From positions 62,001 through 126,000 of the forward strand of contig NZ_JAELTX010000001.1 of NCBI RefSeq assembly GCF_016429065.1: a DNA stretch of 64,000 nucleotides, read 5' to 3'. Origin of the DNA: Pedobacter sp. ASV17 (lineage in GTDB: Bacteria > Bacteroidota > Bacteroidia > Sphingobacteriales > Sphingobacteriaceae). Within the stretch, counting starts at the first letter, position 1; the number at the start of each line of letters is the position of its first letter. The position numbers were made by a program, and so were the translations under genes. The notes under the pieces were generated by a model that was given only the letters and a program-made list of their open reading frames with translations, was not told the origin of the DNA and did not search any database. Below, piece by piece: positions 54,180 to 62,400 of this stretch.

Positions 54180-54797
54180 TTACTTGATTAGGGTGTTTTC
54201 ATAGGGTACACGAGTAGCAATAGAGCGACCAAGTGTTACCTCGTCTGCATATTCAAGCTCGCCGCCAAAAGCAATTCCTCTGGCAATAGTAGTAATTGGA
54301 ATATTAAAATCTTTCAATTTTTTATGCAGATAGAACAATGTGGTATCACCTTCCATATTAGCGCTTAAAGCTAAGATAATTTCTTTTACCTCGGAGGTTT
54401 TTACCCGTTCTACCAAATCTTCGATGGTCAAATCTGAAGGTCCGATACCATCCATAGGCGAAATCAACCCACCCAAAACGTGATATACTCCAAAATATTG
54501 GTTGGTATTTTCAATGGCCATTACGTCTCTAGCGTCCTCCACCACACAAATGACTTCCTTTTCTCTTTTTGGTGCCGAACAGATATTACAGGTATCGTAA
54601 TCGGAAATGTTGTGACAAACCTTACAATTTTTGATTTCGTTCTTCAGTTTGATCAAGGTATTTCCAAATTGGGCTACTTCAACCTGTTCTTTTCCCAAAA
54701 GATGCAAAACCAAGCGTAATGCCGTTTTTTGGCCAATACCTGGCAACTTACCAAACTCATTTACTGCATCTTCGAGCAACTTGGAAGAAAAATTCAT
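54180..54797 (-). CDS. recR: Recombination mediator RecR
   Basis: A 205-residue protein acting with RecO/RecF to load RecA on gapped DNA. It shows the N-terminal helix-hairpin-helix ([17 protein letters not shown], about 18-34), a four-Cys zinc finger ([16 protein letters not shown], about 58-73) and a Toprim domain ([15 protein letters not shown] onwards). The promoter gives a leaderless transcript. It is the first gene of the recR-SDR-kinase operon. Confidence 0.96.
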   Translation of the reverse strand: MNFSSKLLEDAVNEFGKLPGIGQKTALRLVLHLLGKEQVEVAQFGNTLIKLKNEIKNCKVCHNISDYDTCNICSAPKREKEVICVVEDARDVMAIENTNQYFGVYHVLGGLISPMDGIGPSDLTIEDLVERVKTSEVKEIILALSANMEGDTTLFYLHKKLKDFNIPITTIARGIAFGGELEYADEVTLGRSIATRVPYENTLIK

Positions 54798-55129
54798 ACT
54801 GCAAAATTAGGGATTTAAGCGCATAGGGCAAAGCCCCGCAGTCCCACAATCGATAATTAAAATCAAAATCTTTCACAAAAGAACCCAACGTTCCCCTATG
54901 GACCATCAAACCACTTATAAGCAATCATTTAAAACAAGGCGTAATGATGCCTGTATTAACGGCAATCAAAGAAACAAAGCTAAGTATCATCCCAAACACC
55001 TCAATTCATTACAACGCCATCATCCCGCTATGATTTATCACGGTAAAAAGTATATCTTTATTTTTTAAGCTAGCACTTTTGCAAGTTTTAGCAAGTTTTT
55101 GCTACTTTTAGCAACAAATCAGATTATAT
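54798..55129. other. Intergenic region between recR and the symporter gene
   Basis: This 332-base spacer contains the recR promoter at its left end. Near 55070-55112 there is a short quasi-repeat of GCAAGTTTT/GCTACTTTTAGCAA words close to the symporter start. TACTTTTA at 55103-55110 is a possible -7 box. No gene recognised. Confidence 0.45.
54802..54809 (-). promoter_or_regulatory. -7 box of recR giving a leaderless transcript
   Basis: TAATTTTG on the minus strand, then CAGT, then the ATG at 54797. The four-base distance is the same as for lolD and the DUF502 gene. Confidence 0.65.
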
Positions 55130-56638
55130 ATGAGTTCAACATTACTACTGTGCTTCTTAATAGGCTACTTTGGCGTCTTAATCGCAATCGCATTTGCGAC
55201 GTCGAAAAATTCATCCGACAACTCTACTTTCTTTTTGGCAAACAAAAATTCTAAGTGGTATTTAGTTGCATTTGGGATGATTGGAACCGCATTATCGGGG
55301 GTTACTTTTATTTCGGTACCAGGTGAAGTGGGTGCTCCAGGAGGTAATCAATTCCAATATTTCCAATTTGTTTTAGGAAATGCGGTCGGGTTTATCATTA
55401 TTGCAACGGTACTGTTGCCTTTGTACTACAGGATGAATTTAACATCCATCTATAGTTATATAGAGCAACGATTAGGTTATTATAGCTACAAAACGGCCGC
55501 TTTTATTTTCTTAGTGAGCAGAACCCTTGGCTCGGCTACAAGATTATACCTGGTAGTGATTGTGTTACAACGTTTCATATTCGACACTTATGGTGTTCCT
55601 TTTTGGGTAACGGTATTGATTTCATTAGGTTTAATTTGGTCGTACACCTTTAAAGGCGGCTTGAAAACCATCATTATTACGGATACGCTGCAAACGTTTT
55701 TCTTAGTTTTATCTGTTTTCCTAACCATTTATTTCATCTGCGACAGCTTAAGTTTAAGCATTCCACAAGCCTTTGAAACCATCAAAAGCAGCAGTTACTC
55801 TAAGATCTTTTTCTTTGAAGATTTCTTAACCAGCAAGTTTTATTTCAGCAAACAGTTTATTGGTGGAATTTTTGTAACCATTGCCATGACAGGTCTAGAT
55901 CAGGATTTGATGCAGAAAAACCTGAGCATGAAAACCATTGGCGAGGCTCAAAAAAACATGTTTACCTTCACTGGTATATTTGTGGTATTAAACATTTTCT
56001 TCTTGAGTGTTGGTGCTTTGCTTTACATTTTCGCTACCAAAAACGGTATTGAAATTCCTTTAGATCATATTACCGGTAAACCAAGAACCGACCTTTTGTT
56101 CCCTGAAATTGCCCTTAACCATTTAACCACTATTCCTGCGATTGTGTTTATGCTAGGTTTAACAGCCGCCACTTTTGCGACTACCGATAGTGCTTTAACG
56201 GCCTTAACTACCTCTTTTTGTGTAGACTTTTTAGGCATGAACAAAAAAGAGAATGCAGAGAAAAAAGATGCCGTAAAGAAAAGGCACATTGTACACGTTG
56301 TTTTTTCACTATTGATGTTCTTCGTGATCATCATCATCAACTCGCTAAATAGTTCATCGGTAGTGAGCTTAATTTTCTTGATTGCTTCGTACACCTATGG
56401 ACCATTGTTAGGTTTATATTCATTTGGATTATTTGTAAAATCACGTGGGTTACATGACAAATTAGTTCCTCTGGTATGTATCATCTCCCCTATCCTATGC
56501 TATTTATTAGCGACTAATACGGAGAAGCTATTAGGCGGATATGTTTTTAGTGTAGAACTTATTTTAATCAATGGATTTATTACTTTTATGGGACTATTGC
56601 TGATCAGCAAGAAAACAGATCAGCAAACTAGATTTTAA
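55130..56638 (+). CDS. Sodium:solute symporter (SSS family)
   Basis: A 502-residue inner-membrane symporter with about thirteen helices. The segments FGMIGTALSGVTFISVPGEVG (about 52-72) and FVTIAMTGLDQDLMQKNLS (about 249-267) are characteristic of SSS members, as is the AATFATTDSALTALTTSF region (about 346-363), which carries sodium-site serines/threonines. The substrate is not predictable and could be an amino acid, sugar or sialic-acid-like solute. It precedes the LOG-family gene by 15 bases, probably one transcript. Confidence 0.88.
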   Translation: MSSTLLLCFLIGYFGVLIAIAFATSKNSSDNSTFFLANKNSKWYLVAFGMIGTALSGVTFISVPGEVGAPGGNQFQYFQFVLGNAVGFIIIATVLLPLYYRMNLTSIYSYIEQRLGYYSYKTAAFIFLVSRTLGSATRLYLVVIVLQRFIFDTYGVPFWVTVLISLGLIWSYTFKGGLKTIIITDTLQTFFLVLSVFLTIYFICDSLSLSIPQAFETIKSSSYSKIFFFEDFLTSKFYFSKQFIGGIFVTIAMTGLDQDLMQKNLSMKTIGEAQKNMFTFTGIFVVLNIFFLSVGALLYIFATKNGIEIPLDHITGKPRTDLLFPEIALNHLTTIPAIVFMLGLTAATFATTDSALTALTTSFCVDFLGMNKKENAEKKDAVKKRHIVHVVFSLLMFFVIIIINSLNSSSVVSLIFLIASYTYGPLLGLYSFGLFVKSRGLHDKLVPLVCIISPILCYLLATNTEKLLGGYVFSVELILINGFITFMGLLLISKKTDQQTRF

Positions 56639-56653
56639 AACCCAATTAAAAGT

Positions 56654-57361
56654 ATGAATAGTGAAGAGAAGATAAGAAGTGCATTTGCCAATAAAGACTG
56701 GCAAGAAATTAAAGTAACTGATAGCTGGCAGATTTTTAAAATCATGGCCGAATTTGTAGATGGTTTTGAGAAATTATCGAAGATTGGGCCATGTGTAAGT
56801 ATTTTTGGTTCGGCTAGAACTGCAGAAACCAACCCTTATTACCAAATAGCCGTTGAATGTGGCCGTTTGCTTACTGAACGTGGCTATGGTGTAATTACTG
56901 GTGGTGGACCAGGTATTATGGAGGCTGGAAATAAAGGTGCCCATATGAATGGCGGTAAGTCTGTAGGTTTAAATATTGATTTACCTTTTGAGCAATTCCA
57001 CAACAAGTACATTGAACCTAGCCGCTTGCTAGAATTTGATTACTTTTTTATCAGAAAGGTGATGTTTATGAAATACTCGCAGGGCTTTATTGTATTGCCT
57101 GGCGGTATGGGAACCATGGACGAGCTTTTTGAAGCTTTAACATTAATCCAAACAGGCAAAATTGCCCGTTTCCCTATTGTATTGGTAGGTTCTGCTTACT
57201 GGGGCGGATTGGTTGATTGGCTAAAAAATACGATGTTGGAGAAAGAACATAACATCCATGCGGAAGACTTGAATTTATTTAGATTGGTGGATACGGCAGA
57301 AGAAGCTGCTGAACACATCTTTAGGTTCTACGACAAATATGTATTGAAACCAAACTTCTAG
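56654..57361 (+). CDS. LOG family protein (TIGR00730 type)
   Basis: A 235-residue Rossmann-like protein with the LOG signature PGGMGTMDELFEA (about 149-161) and GGGPGIMEAGNKGA (about 85-98). Characterised members are cytokinin-riboside-monophosphate phosphoribohydrolases, and bacterial ones may act as nucleotide hydrolases (PpnN/PpnP-like functions are a different family). The purpose here is unknown. It ends at a terminator (57382-57421). Confidence 0.85.
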   Translation: MNSEEKIRSAFANKDWQEIKVTDSWQIFKIMAEFVDGFEKLSKIGPCVSIFGSARTAETNPYYQIAVECGRLLTERGYGVITGGGPGIMEAGNKGAHMNGGKSVGLNIDLPFEQFHNKYIEPSRLLEFDYFFIRKVMFMKYSQGFIVLPGGMGTMDELFEALTLIQTGKIARFPIVLVGSAYWGGLVDWLKNTMLEKEHNIHAEDLNLFRLVDTAEEAAEHIFRFYDKYVLKPNF

Positions 57362-57381
57362 GTGATCAAAACCTGAAAACG

Positions 57382-57421
57382 AAAAGCCTTATAGAACGAC
57401 AAATTCTATGAGGCTTTTTTA
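57382..57421 (+). terminator. Terminator after the LOG-family gene
   Basis: Stem AAAAGCCTTATAGAA/TTCTATGAGGCTTTT with one G-T pair, followed by T residues. Confidence 0.8.
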
Positions 57422-57561
57422 CGTAATTAACGTTCTCTCAATCTCGTTACAATCCAAACAAGGAATACAACCGTATGTTGTATAAATTTGGTTTTTGGGC
57501 TTCAATGGCAAATATTTTGTAACGCAAGGGCAAATCAACCATCTAATAAGTAAAAGCTATC

Positions 57562-58056
57562 ATGGAAAAAACAGTAACATGGACAAAGGGCGTATTCGAT
57601 AGCTCCTATCAAATCTTCTGCAACGGACAAATTTGTGGAAACCTCATTTTTAATACCTGGGACAATCACGCTGTGGGTATTATGTCGCATACCAATTACC
57701 AATTCAAATGCAAAAGCTACATGGATCCAACGGTTACCATTTATGGTGATAATCATGCAGAATTGGGCAACATTAAAATGAATGTATGGCAAATGCGTGC
57801 CATTATCAACATACCTGGACAAATTCCCCTCTCATGGAACTATAGCAATGGCTGGCTGAGCCAATGGACCATTAGCAATCATCAAGAAACCCAAATCCAT
57901 TACAAGGCATCCTCGGGTTCGGGCATAATGATGGGACAAAATCTAGATGACGAACTGGCCTTATTGGCGGGGCTTTACATCCGCGAATTTTTTTCTCGTT
58001 TGTTAGTGGCCTTTATTTCTATGATTGCTATATTGGTTATCCTTAGAGGTATTTAA
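57562..58056 (+). CDS. Hypothetical protein with C-terminal membrane helix
   Basis: A 164-residue protein. Its first 110 residues look like repeating beta-strands (FDSSYQIFCNGQICGNLIF, FKCKSYMDPTVTIYGDN). This recalls the tubby/LURP-one-like fold, but the match is only in appearance. A single hydrophobic helix at about 146-162 would make it a tail-anchored protein. It is convergent with the DUF502 gene and overlaps it by 4 bases. The family is not recognised. Confidence 0.65.
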   Translation: MEKTVTWTKGVFDSSYQIFCNGQICGNLIFNTWDNHAVGIMSHTNYQFKCKSYMDPTVTIYGDNHAELGNIKMNVWQMRAIINIPGQIPLSWNYSNGWLSQWTISNHQETQIHYKASSGSGIMMGQNLDDELALLAGLYIREFFSRLLVAFISMIAILVILRGI

Positions 58057-58643
58057 AGGTGGGTAACGCCGCCACTTACCACTAGTTTCATGGCATCGGC
58101 TGCACTCATGTTCAAAGGTTTGATTTTTTCCTTTTTAACAATGTAAACCTGCCCTGCAAAAGAATAAGAAAATGGAAAGTAAACAATGGCTTCGTCGAGC
58201 ATGTCTAGTTTACTCAAATCGTTTTGTGTAAGGAAACCAATACGTTTCATATCTCCTTCGGCTTCTACCAATACGGGATGATTGAATTTCTTCTCGTCAC
58301 CCACAAAAGCTTCTGTTAAGTCTTTAATAGAGGTATAAATAAAATTGAATAGCGGCAATTTGTTCAACCAACGCTGAAACCAATTGTACATAGGTTCGGT
58401 AACAAAATAGGTCACGAAAATGCCCGCTCCCAAGATGATCAAAATGACCAGCACCAAGCCTAACCCAGGAATATTCCTACTCTCGCCAGTTGTTGGATCT
58501 ACCCCAAAAATGCTATTGATATTTACCCAACTATCTACCGTGGTTACCGCCCACACTACGATAAAAATGCTTAACGCAATGGGCACCACAATTAATAATC
58601 CTCTAATAAGGTAGTTCAACAAGGCTTTTCCAATTCTGTTCAT
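58053..58643 (-). CDS. DUF502 family membrane protein
   Basis: A 196-residue protein with two transmembrane helices (about 10-32 and 61-83). The DUF502 wording includes YLIRGLLIVVPIALSIFIVVW, the conserved LPLFNFIYTSIKDLTEAF (about 94-111) and a soluble C-terminal half. Related plant LIKE-COV proteins are known, but the bacterial role is unproven. Its promoter is leaderless-type. A (CCAA)9 tract lies just upstream of that promoter. Confidence 0.87.
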   Translation of the reverse strand: MNRIGKALLNYLIRGLLIVVPIALSIFIVVWAVTTVDSWVNINSIFGVDPTTGESRNIPGLGLVLVILIILGAGIFVTYFVTEPMYNWFQRWLNKLPLFNFIYTSIKDLTEAFVGDEKKFNHPVLVEAEGDMKRIGFLTQNDLSKLDMLDEAIVYFPFSYSFAGQVYIVKKEKIKPLNMSAADAMKLVVSGGVTHL

Positions 58644-58647
58644 GGTG

Positions 58648-58655
58648 CAAAATTA
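58648..58655 (-). promoter_or_regulatory. -7 box of the DUF502 gene giving a leaderless transcript
   Basis: TAATTTTG on the minus strand, four bases (CACC) before the ATG at 58643. Confidence 0.65.
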
Positions 58656-58705
58656 ACCTTTTAAATTGGTTGTTTTGTTTTTTAGGTGTTTAGTTGTTTA
58701 GTAAT

Positions 58706-58741
58706 CCAACCAACCAACCAACCAACCAACCAACCAACCAA
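58706..58741. repeat. (CCAA)9 tetranucleotide repeat
   Basis: Nine perfect CCAA units (TTGG on the minus strand), between the end of murF-alr and the DUF502 promoter, ending 51 bases upstream of the -7 box. Such simple repeats are prone to length change by slippage. Confidence 0.9.
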
Positions 58742-58745
58742 CTAC

Positions 58746-61208
58746 CTATTCGTAATAATACACCCTTTTCACCCTTTGCGATACGTTGGTAAGTATTTCG
58801 TAAGGAATGGTTCCAATGGCATTGGCCAAATCCACTATACTATGTTCATGATTAAACACAATCACTTCATCGCCTACGCTCAATGATAGCCCCGTAATAT
58901 CCAACATGCACATGTCCATGCAAATGGAACCTATGGTAGGCACGAGCTTTCCTCCCACTAACATTTTACCAACGCCGTTGCCAAAGGCTCTGCTGTAGCC
59001 ATCGGCATAACCAATTTTAACAGTAGCAATAGTACCTCTGTTTGGCAGTACTCCCCTTCTGCTATAACCTACGGTTTCGCCTGCAGCCAAATGCTTAATT
59101 TGTGAGATGGTGGTTTTGAGTACTGCTACCGTTTGTAGTTCGTCAGGAGATTGCTGAGCGGCATCAAAGCCATACAAACCTATCCCCAACCTTACCATAT
59201 CAAACTGATATTTTGGCCAGCGGCTAATACCTGATGTATTCAATACGTGTTTGATGGGCGAATAACCAAGTTCAGCCGTGATTTGTTGGTACATGTTTTG
59301 GTAGCTAGCTACCTGTTGCTCTGTAAAAGAATCGTGCTGTTGGTCATCTGTAGCCACCAAATGGCTGAAAATGGAAACCACTTTCAGCTTTTGATTGCCT
59401 TTTAGTAAATGGAGCAGCTCGGTTAAATGTTCTTCTTGAAAACCCAAACGATGCATGCCTGTATCCAACTTAATATGTACAGGAAAATCATTGACACCTT
59501 CTGGCAGAAAACGCAGAAATTCCTGCAACAACTCCAAGCTATAAATTTCGGGTTCTAAGCGATATCTCAACATGGCATCAAAGGCAGATGGTTCTGGACT
59601 CATGACCATCAATGGCAGCGTAATCCCCGCTTTGCGTAATGTAATGCCTTCATCTACATAAGCCACTGTGAGGTAATCTACTTTATGGTGCTGTAGTAAA
59701 TTGGCGATTTCGAAACTTCCACTACCGTAAGAAAAGGCCTTCACCATGGCCATGGTTTTTACCCCTGGGGCTAATTTAGTTTTATAGGATTGAAGGTTGT
59801 TCAGTAGTGCATTGAGGTTAATTTCTAGTACCGTGTCATGTATTTTCTGCGCCAAACGCTTAATGATTCTTTCGAATTCAAATTTGCGTGCGCCTTTCAC
59901 CAAGATGGTTTCGTGGTTGAAATTGAGCTGCGCTACATGGGCCAAAAAGTCATCGGTATCCTTAAAAAAGGATTTTTCCAATTCAAACAAATGCGCATGG
60001 GCAGAAATATGTTCACCTACACCAATTAATCGGTTGATCTTCTTTTGTTTCAAGAGCAAAGCAATTTCCTGATACAGTTGATCTGCCGTTTTACCTGTCT
60101 CGTGTAAATCAGATAAGATTAAAGTACGCTTGGGATGCTGGTTTTGCTGATTAAGGAAATCCAAGGCGATGGCCAAGGAAGAAATGTCAGCACTGTAGCT
60201 ATCATCAATTAACGAACATTGGTCTATACCATTTACCAACTGCAAACGCATGGCTACCCTGGTCAGTTTTGAAAGTCTCGAAACCACTTCCGCCGCCGCA
60301 TAGCCCATAGCCAATAAAGCGGCCCAGCAAATCACCACATTTTCTATAGAAGCGGCATCGGTAAAAGGCACCGTTACCTCAATTTCTTGGTGTTGATAAT
60401 CGGCACGAATACGTGTTTGGTTGTTTTCGGTAATTACCTTGACGATTTGCAAATCTGCTGGTTGCTCAAAACTCCAAGTGAATTTTTGCTTGCCTGGCAG
60501 TTCAAGGTCCTTTGCGAGGATATGTTCAGGAGCGTAGACAAAAGTCTCTACTTCCTTAAACAGTTTGAGCTTTTCTTTTAACTTCTCTTCCTTGCTGACA
60601 AAACCTTCATCATGCGCCTCCCTAATATTGGTAAGCACGCCAATGGTTGGCTGAATGATGGCGGCCAACTTTTCCATTTCATTAGGCTTGGATAGACCAG
60701 CTTCAAAAATACCCAATTGGTGATGAGCATTTAATTGCCAAACGGCCAAGGGAACTCCTATTTGTGAGTTATAACTTTTAGGGCTGCGTACCACCTGACC
60801 ATCGGCCGAAAGCAACTGGTACAGCCATTCTTTAACAATGGTTTTCCCATTACTGCCCGTAATACCAATGACCTTTAAATGATACTGACTACGATGGAAA
60901 GCCACCAACTGTTGTAACGCCAATAGGGTATCGGGCACTTCAATCCAATTGGCTTCTGGAAACTGTTCGGTTGCCATGGCTTGTGCTACCACAAAATTTC
61001 GGATGCCTTGCTGATAGGCATTCACGATAAACTGATGTCCGTCTCTTTGTGCCTTAATGGCAAAGAACAAACTATGTGGGGCATCGGCCAAACTACGGCT
61101 ATCGGTAATGAGGCTCTTGATATTGGCTTGTGGGTTGACTAGAAAGCTTTTGCCATTTAAAATTTCAGCGATTTGTTGGATGGTGTAGCTCTCTTTCGTC
61201 ATGGCCAT
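58746..61208 (-). CDS. murF-alr: Bifunctional MurF ligase / alanine racemase fusion
   Basis: An 820-residue fusion known from Bacteroidota. The first half (about 1-450) is MurF-like, adding D-Ala-D-Ala to UDP-MurNAc-tripeptide. It has the P-loop GITGSNGKT (about 114-122), then TNIREAHDEGF and IDDSYSA. The second half is alanine racemase, with the PLP lysine Lys490 in MVKAFSYGSG, IKLDTGMHRLG and the GSICMDMCMLD loop containing the catalytic Tyr region. Linking D-Ala production to its use in peptidoglycan synthesis is the plausible gain. The AFSYGSG loop differs slightly from the usual AxAYGHG. It is divergent from recX. Confidence 0.93.
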   Translation of the reverse strand: MAMTKESYTIQQIAEILNGKSFLVNPQANIKSLITDSRSLADAPHSLFFAIKAQRDGHQFIVNAYQQGIRNFVVAQAMATEQFPEANWIEVPDTLLALQQLVAFHRSQYHLKVIGITGSNGKTIVKEWLYQLLSADGQVVRSPKSYNSQIGVPLAVWQLNAHHQLGIFEAGLSKPNEMEKLAAIIQPTIGVLTNIREAHDEGFVSKEEKLKEKLKLFKEVETFVYAPEHILAKDLELPGKQKFTWSFEQPADLQIVKVITENNQTRIRADYQHQEIEVTVPFTDAASIENVVICWAALLAMGYAAAEVVSRLSKLTRVAMRLQLVNGIDQCSLIDDSYSADISSLAIALDFLNQQNQHPKRTLILSDLHETGKTADQLYQEIALLLKQKKINRLIGVGEHISAHAHLFELEKSFFKDTDDFLAHVAQLNFNHETILVKGARKFEFERIIKRLAQKIHDTVLEINLNALLNNLQSYKTKLAPGVKTMAMVKAFSYGSGSFEIANLLQHHKVDYLTVAYVDEGITLRKAGITLPLMVMSPEPSAFDAMLRYRLEPEIYSLELLQEFLRFLPEGVNDFPVHIKLDTGMHRLGFQEEHLTELLHLLKGNQKLKVVSIFSHLVATDDQQHDSFTEQQVASYQNMYQQITAELGYSPIKHVLNTSGISRWPKYQFDMVRLGIGLYGFDAAQQSPDELQTVAVLKTTISQIKHLAAGETVGYSRRGVLPNRGTIATVKIGYADGYSRAFGNGVGKMLVGGKLVPTIGSICMDMCMLDITGLSLSVGDEVIVFNHEHSIVDLANAIGTIPYEILTNVSQRVKRVYYYE

Positions 61209-61250
61209 GATAGGTTAATGGGAATTTTTTACGAATTTCAGCAAATATTT

Positions 61251-61730
61251 ATGAAAACCGATAAAGAAAAGAAATACAATTACGATAAAAAGACAGCACT
61301 ACAGAAAGCTGCCAATTGGTGTGCCTTTCAGGAACGCTCGCAACAGGAAACAAGGGATAAGCTTTACGAATGGGAAATGAGACCCGATGAAGTGGAAGAT
61401 ATTATCTCTACTTTAATTGCTGAGAACTTTTTAAACGAAGAGCGTTTCGCCTTTGCCTACGTTTCGGGAAAGTTCAAAATTAAAAAATGGGGAAAGTTCA
61501 AAATCAAACAGGGGCTAAAATTAAAAAGGGTACCTGATCCCCTCATCAAAAAAGCCATTAATAGTATTGACGAAGATGAATATTTGGAGACCTTGCGAAC
61601 CTTGCTGGAAAAAAAGCAGGCCTTGGAGCGAGAGAAAAATGTTTTGAAGCGTCAATTGAAGCTGGTCAACTATCTTCAAAGTAAGGGTTACGAGAAAGAT
61701 TTAATCTTTCTTTTGCTAAAATCAAGCTGA
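61251..61730 (+). CDS. recX: Regulatory protein RecX
   Basis: A 160-residue helical protein that modulates RecA filaments. Repeated three-helix units include ALQKAANWCAFQERSQQETRDKLYEWE and EDIISTLIAENFLNEERFAFAYVSGK (about 52-77), with FKIKKWGKFKIKQGLKLK typical of RecX. The frame opens earlier inside the divergent murF-alr start, so the ATG at 61251 was chosen; an ATG at 61218 is possible. Confidence 0.9.
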   Translation: MKTDKEKKYNYDKKTALQKAANWCAFQERSQQETRDKLYEWEMRPDEVEDIISTLIAENFLNEERFAFAYVSGKFKIKKWGKFKIKQGLKLKRVPDPLIKKAINSIDEDEYLETLRTLLEKKQALEREKNVLKRQLKLVNYLQSKGYEKDLIFLLLKSS

Positions 61731-61840
61731 TTTCAATTATGATTTTAGAATACCGCAAGTATATAAATATGAAAAACAACCAGTTAGAATAAAGTGTTAA
61801 TTTTTTATTAAATATTTCTTGGCAGAAATATAAATCTGCG

Positions 61841-61848
61841 TATATTTG
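61841..61848 (+). promoter_or_regulatory. Promoter of the tRNA-Gly/tRNA-Leu cluster
   Basis: TATATTTG matches TAnnTTTG, with TTGG 18 bases upstream as a -33-like element. The first tRNA begins about 70 bases further on. Confidence 0.65.
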
Positions 61849-61917
61849 CATCACCAAAACGGAAATGGCCTCCTAAAAAAGTCAAAACGTTTTGAAATAT
61901 CGGATGATATTAACAAT

Positions 61918-61990
61918 GCGAAAGTAGCTCAGTTGGTAGAGCACAACCTTGCCAAGGTTGGGGTCGCGAGTTCGAATCTCGTCTTTCGCT
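61918..61990 (+). tRNA. tRNA-Gly (GCC), copy 1
   Basis: A 73-base cloverleaf with acceptor stem GCGAAAG/CTTTCGC, D-loop AGCTCAGTTGGTAGAGC, anticodon GCC in CTTGCCAAG and T arm GAGTTCGAATC. The CCA end is not encoded. It is identical to the copy at 62220-62292. Confidence 0.97.
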
Positions 61991-61992
61991 CT

Positions 61993-62018
61993 AAATGCCT
62001 TCCTACCAGGGGGCATTT
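61993..62018 (+). other. Hairpin between tRNA genes
   Basis: Stem AAATGCC/GGCATTT, with no T run. Probably an RNA-processing or weak termination structure. Confidence 0.4.
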
Positions 62019-62041
62019 AATTTGAAAAGCATTTATTGCTT

Positions 62042-62126
62042 GCTGAAGTGGTGGAACTGGTAGACACGCAGGACTTAAAATCCTGTGCCCTCAACAGGCG
62101 TGCGGGTTCGATTCCCGCCTTCAGTA
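62042..62126 (+). tRNA. tRNA-Leu (TAA)
   Basis: An 85-base class II tRNA with acceptor GCTGAAG/CTTCAGT (one G-T pair), long variable arm, and anticodon TAA in ACTTAAAAT. CCA is not encoded. Confidence 0.95.
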
Positions 62127-62127
62127 C

Positions 62128-62161
62128 AAACCTTCTTTATTTGATAAAGAAGGTTTTTTTT
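62128..62161 (+). terminator. Terminator after tRNA-Leu
   Basis: Perfect 13-base stem AAACCTTCTTTAT/ATAAAGAAGGTTT with a 3-base loop and a long T run. Confidence 0.85.
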
Positions 62162-62219
62162 TCGAGATTTCATGTTGATGATTCCTTGAAAAGAAAAAAC
62201 ATCGGACGATGTTAACTAT

Positions 62220-62292
62220 GCGAAAGTAGCTCAGTTGGTAGAGCACAACCTTGCCAAGGTTGGGGTCGCGAGTTCGAATCTCGTCTTTCGCT
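62220..62292 (+). tRNA. tRNA-Gly (GCC), copy 2
   Basis: Identical in sequence to the copy at 61918-61990. The 5' flank is also shared (ATCGGACGATGTTAACTATG versus ATCGGATGATATTAACAATG), so the duplicated unit is larger than the tRNA. Confidence 0.97.
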
Positions 62293-62293
62293 C

Positions 62294-62325
62294 TAAAAGC
62301 TCCGTACATACGGGGCTTTTTCTGT
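62294..62325 (+). terminator. Terminator-like hairpin after tRNA-Gly copy 2
   Basis: Stem AAAAGCTCCGTA/TACGGGGCTTTT with one G-T pair, followed by T residues. Confidence 0.65.
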
Positions 62326-62330
62326 TTTAA

Positions 62331-62366
62331 GGCATTATTGCTTGCTAGTGGGGTTGGTACATAACG
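62331..62366 (+). pseudogene. Possible decayed tRNA-Leu remnant
   Basis: GCATTATTGCTTGCT followed by AGTGGGGTTGGTACATAACG resembles the lead-in and 5' half of the intact tRNA-Leu (GCATTTATTGCTTGCT, GAAGTGGTGGAACTGGTAGA). The rest of the tRNA is missing. This fits a duplicated Gly-Leu unit whose second Leu copy decayed. Confidence 0.5.
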
Positions 62367-62400
62367 CCCAACAATATTTATACTACGTCTCCAATTAGCA

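Noticed and set aside
62121-62309. 62-codon minus-strand ORF over tRNA-Gly copy 2
   Set aside because: It is the antisense of a tRNA and its terminator; such frames are common artefacts.
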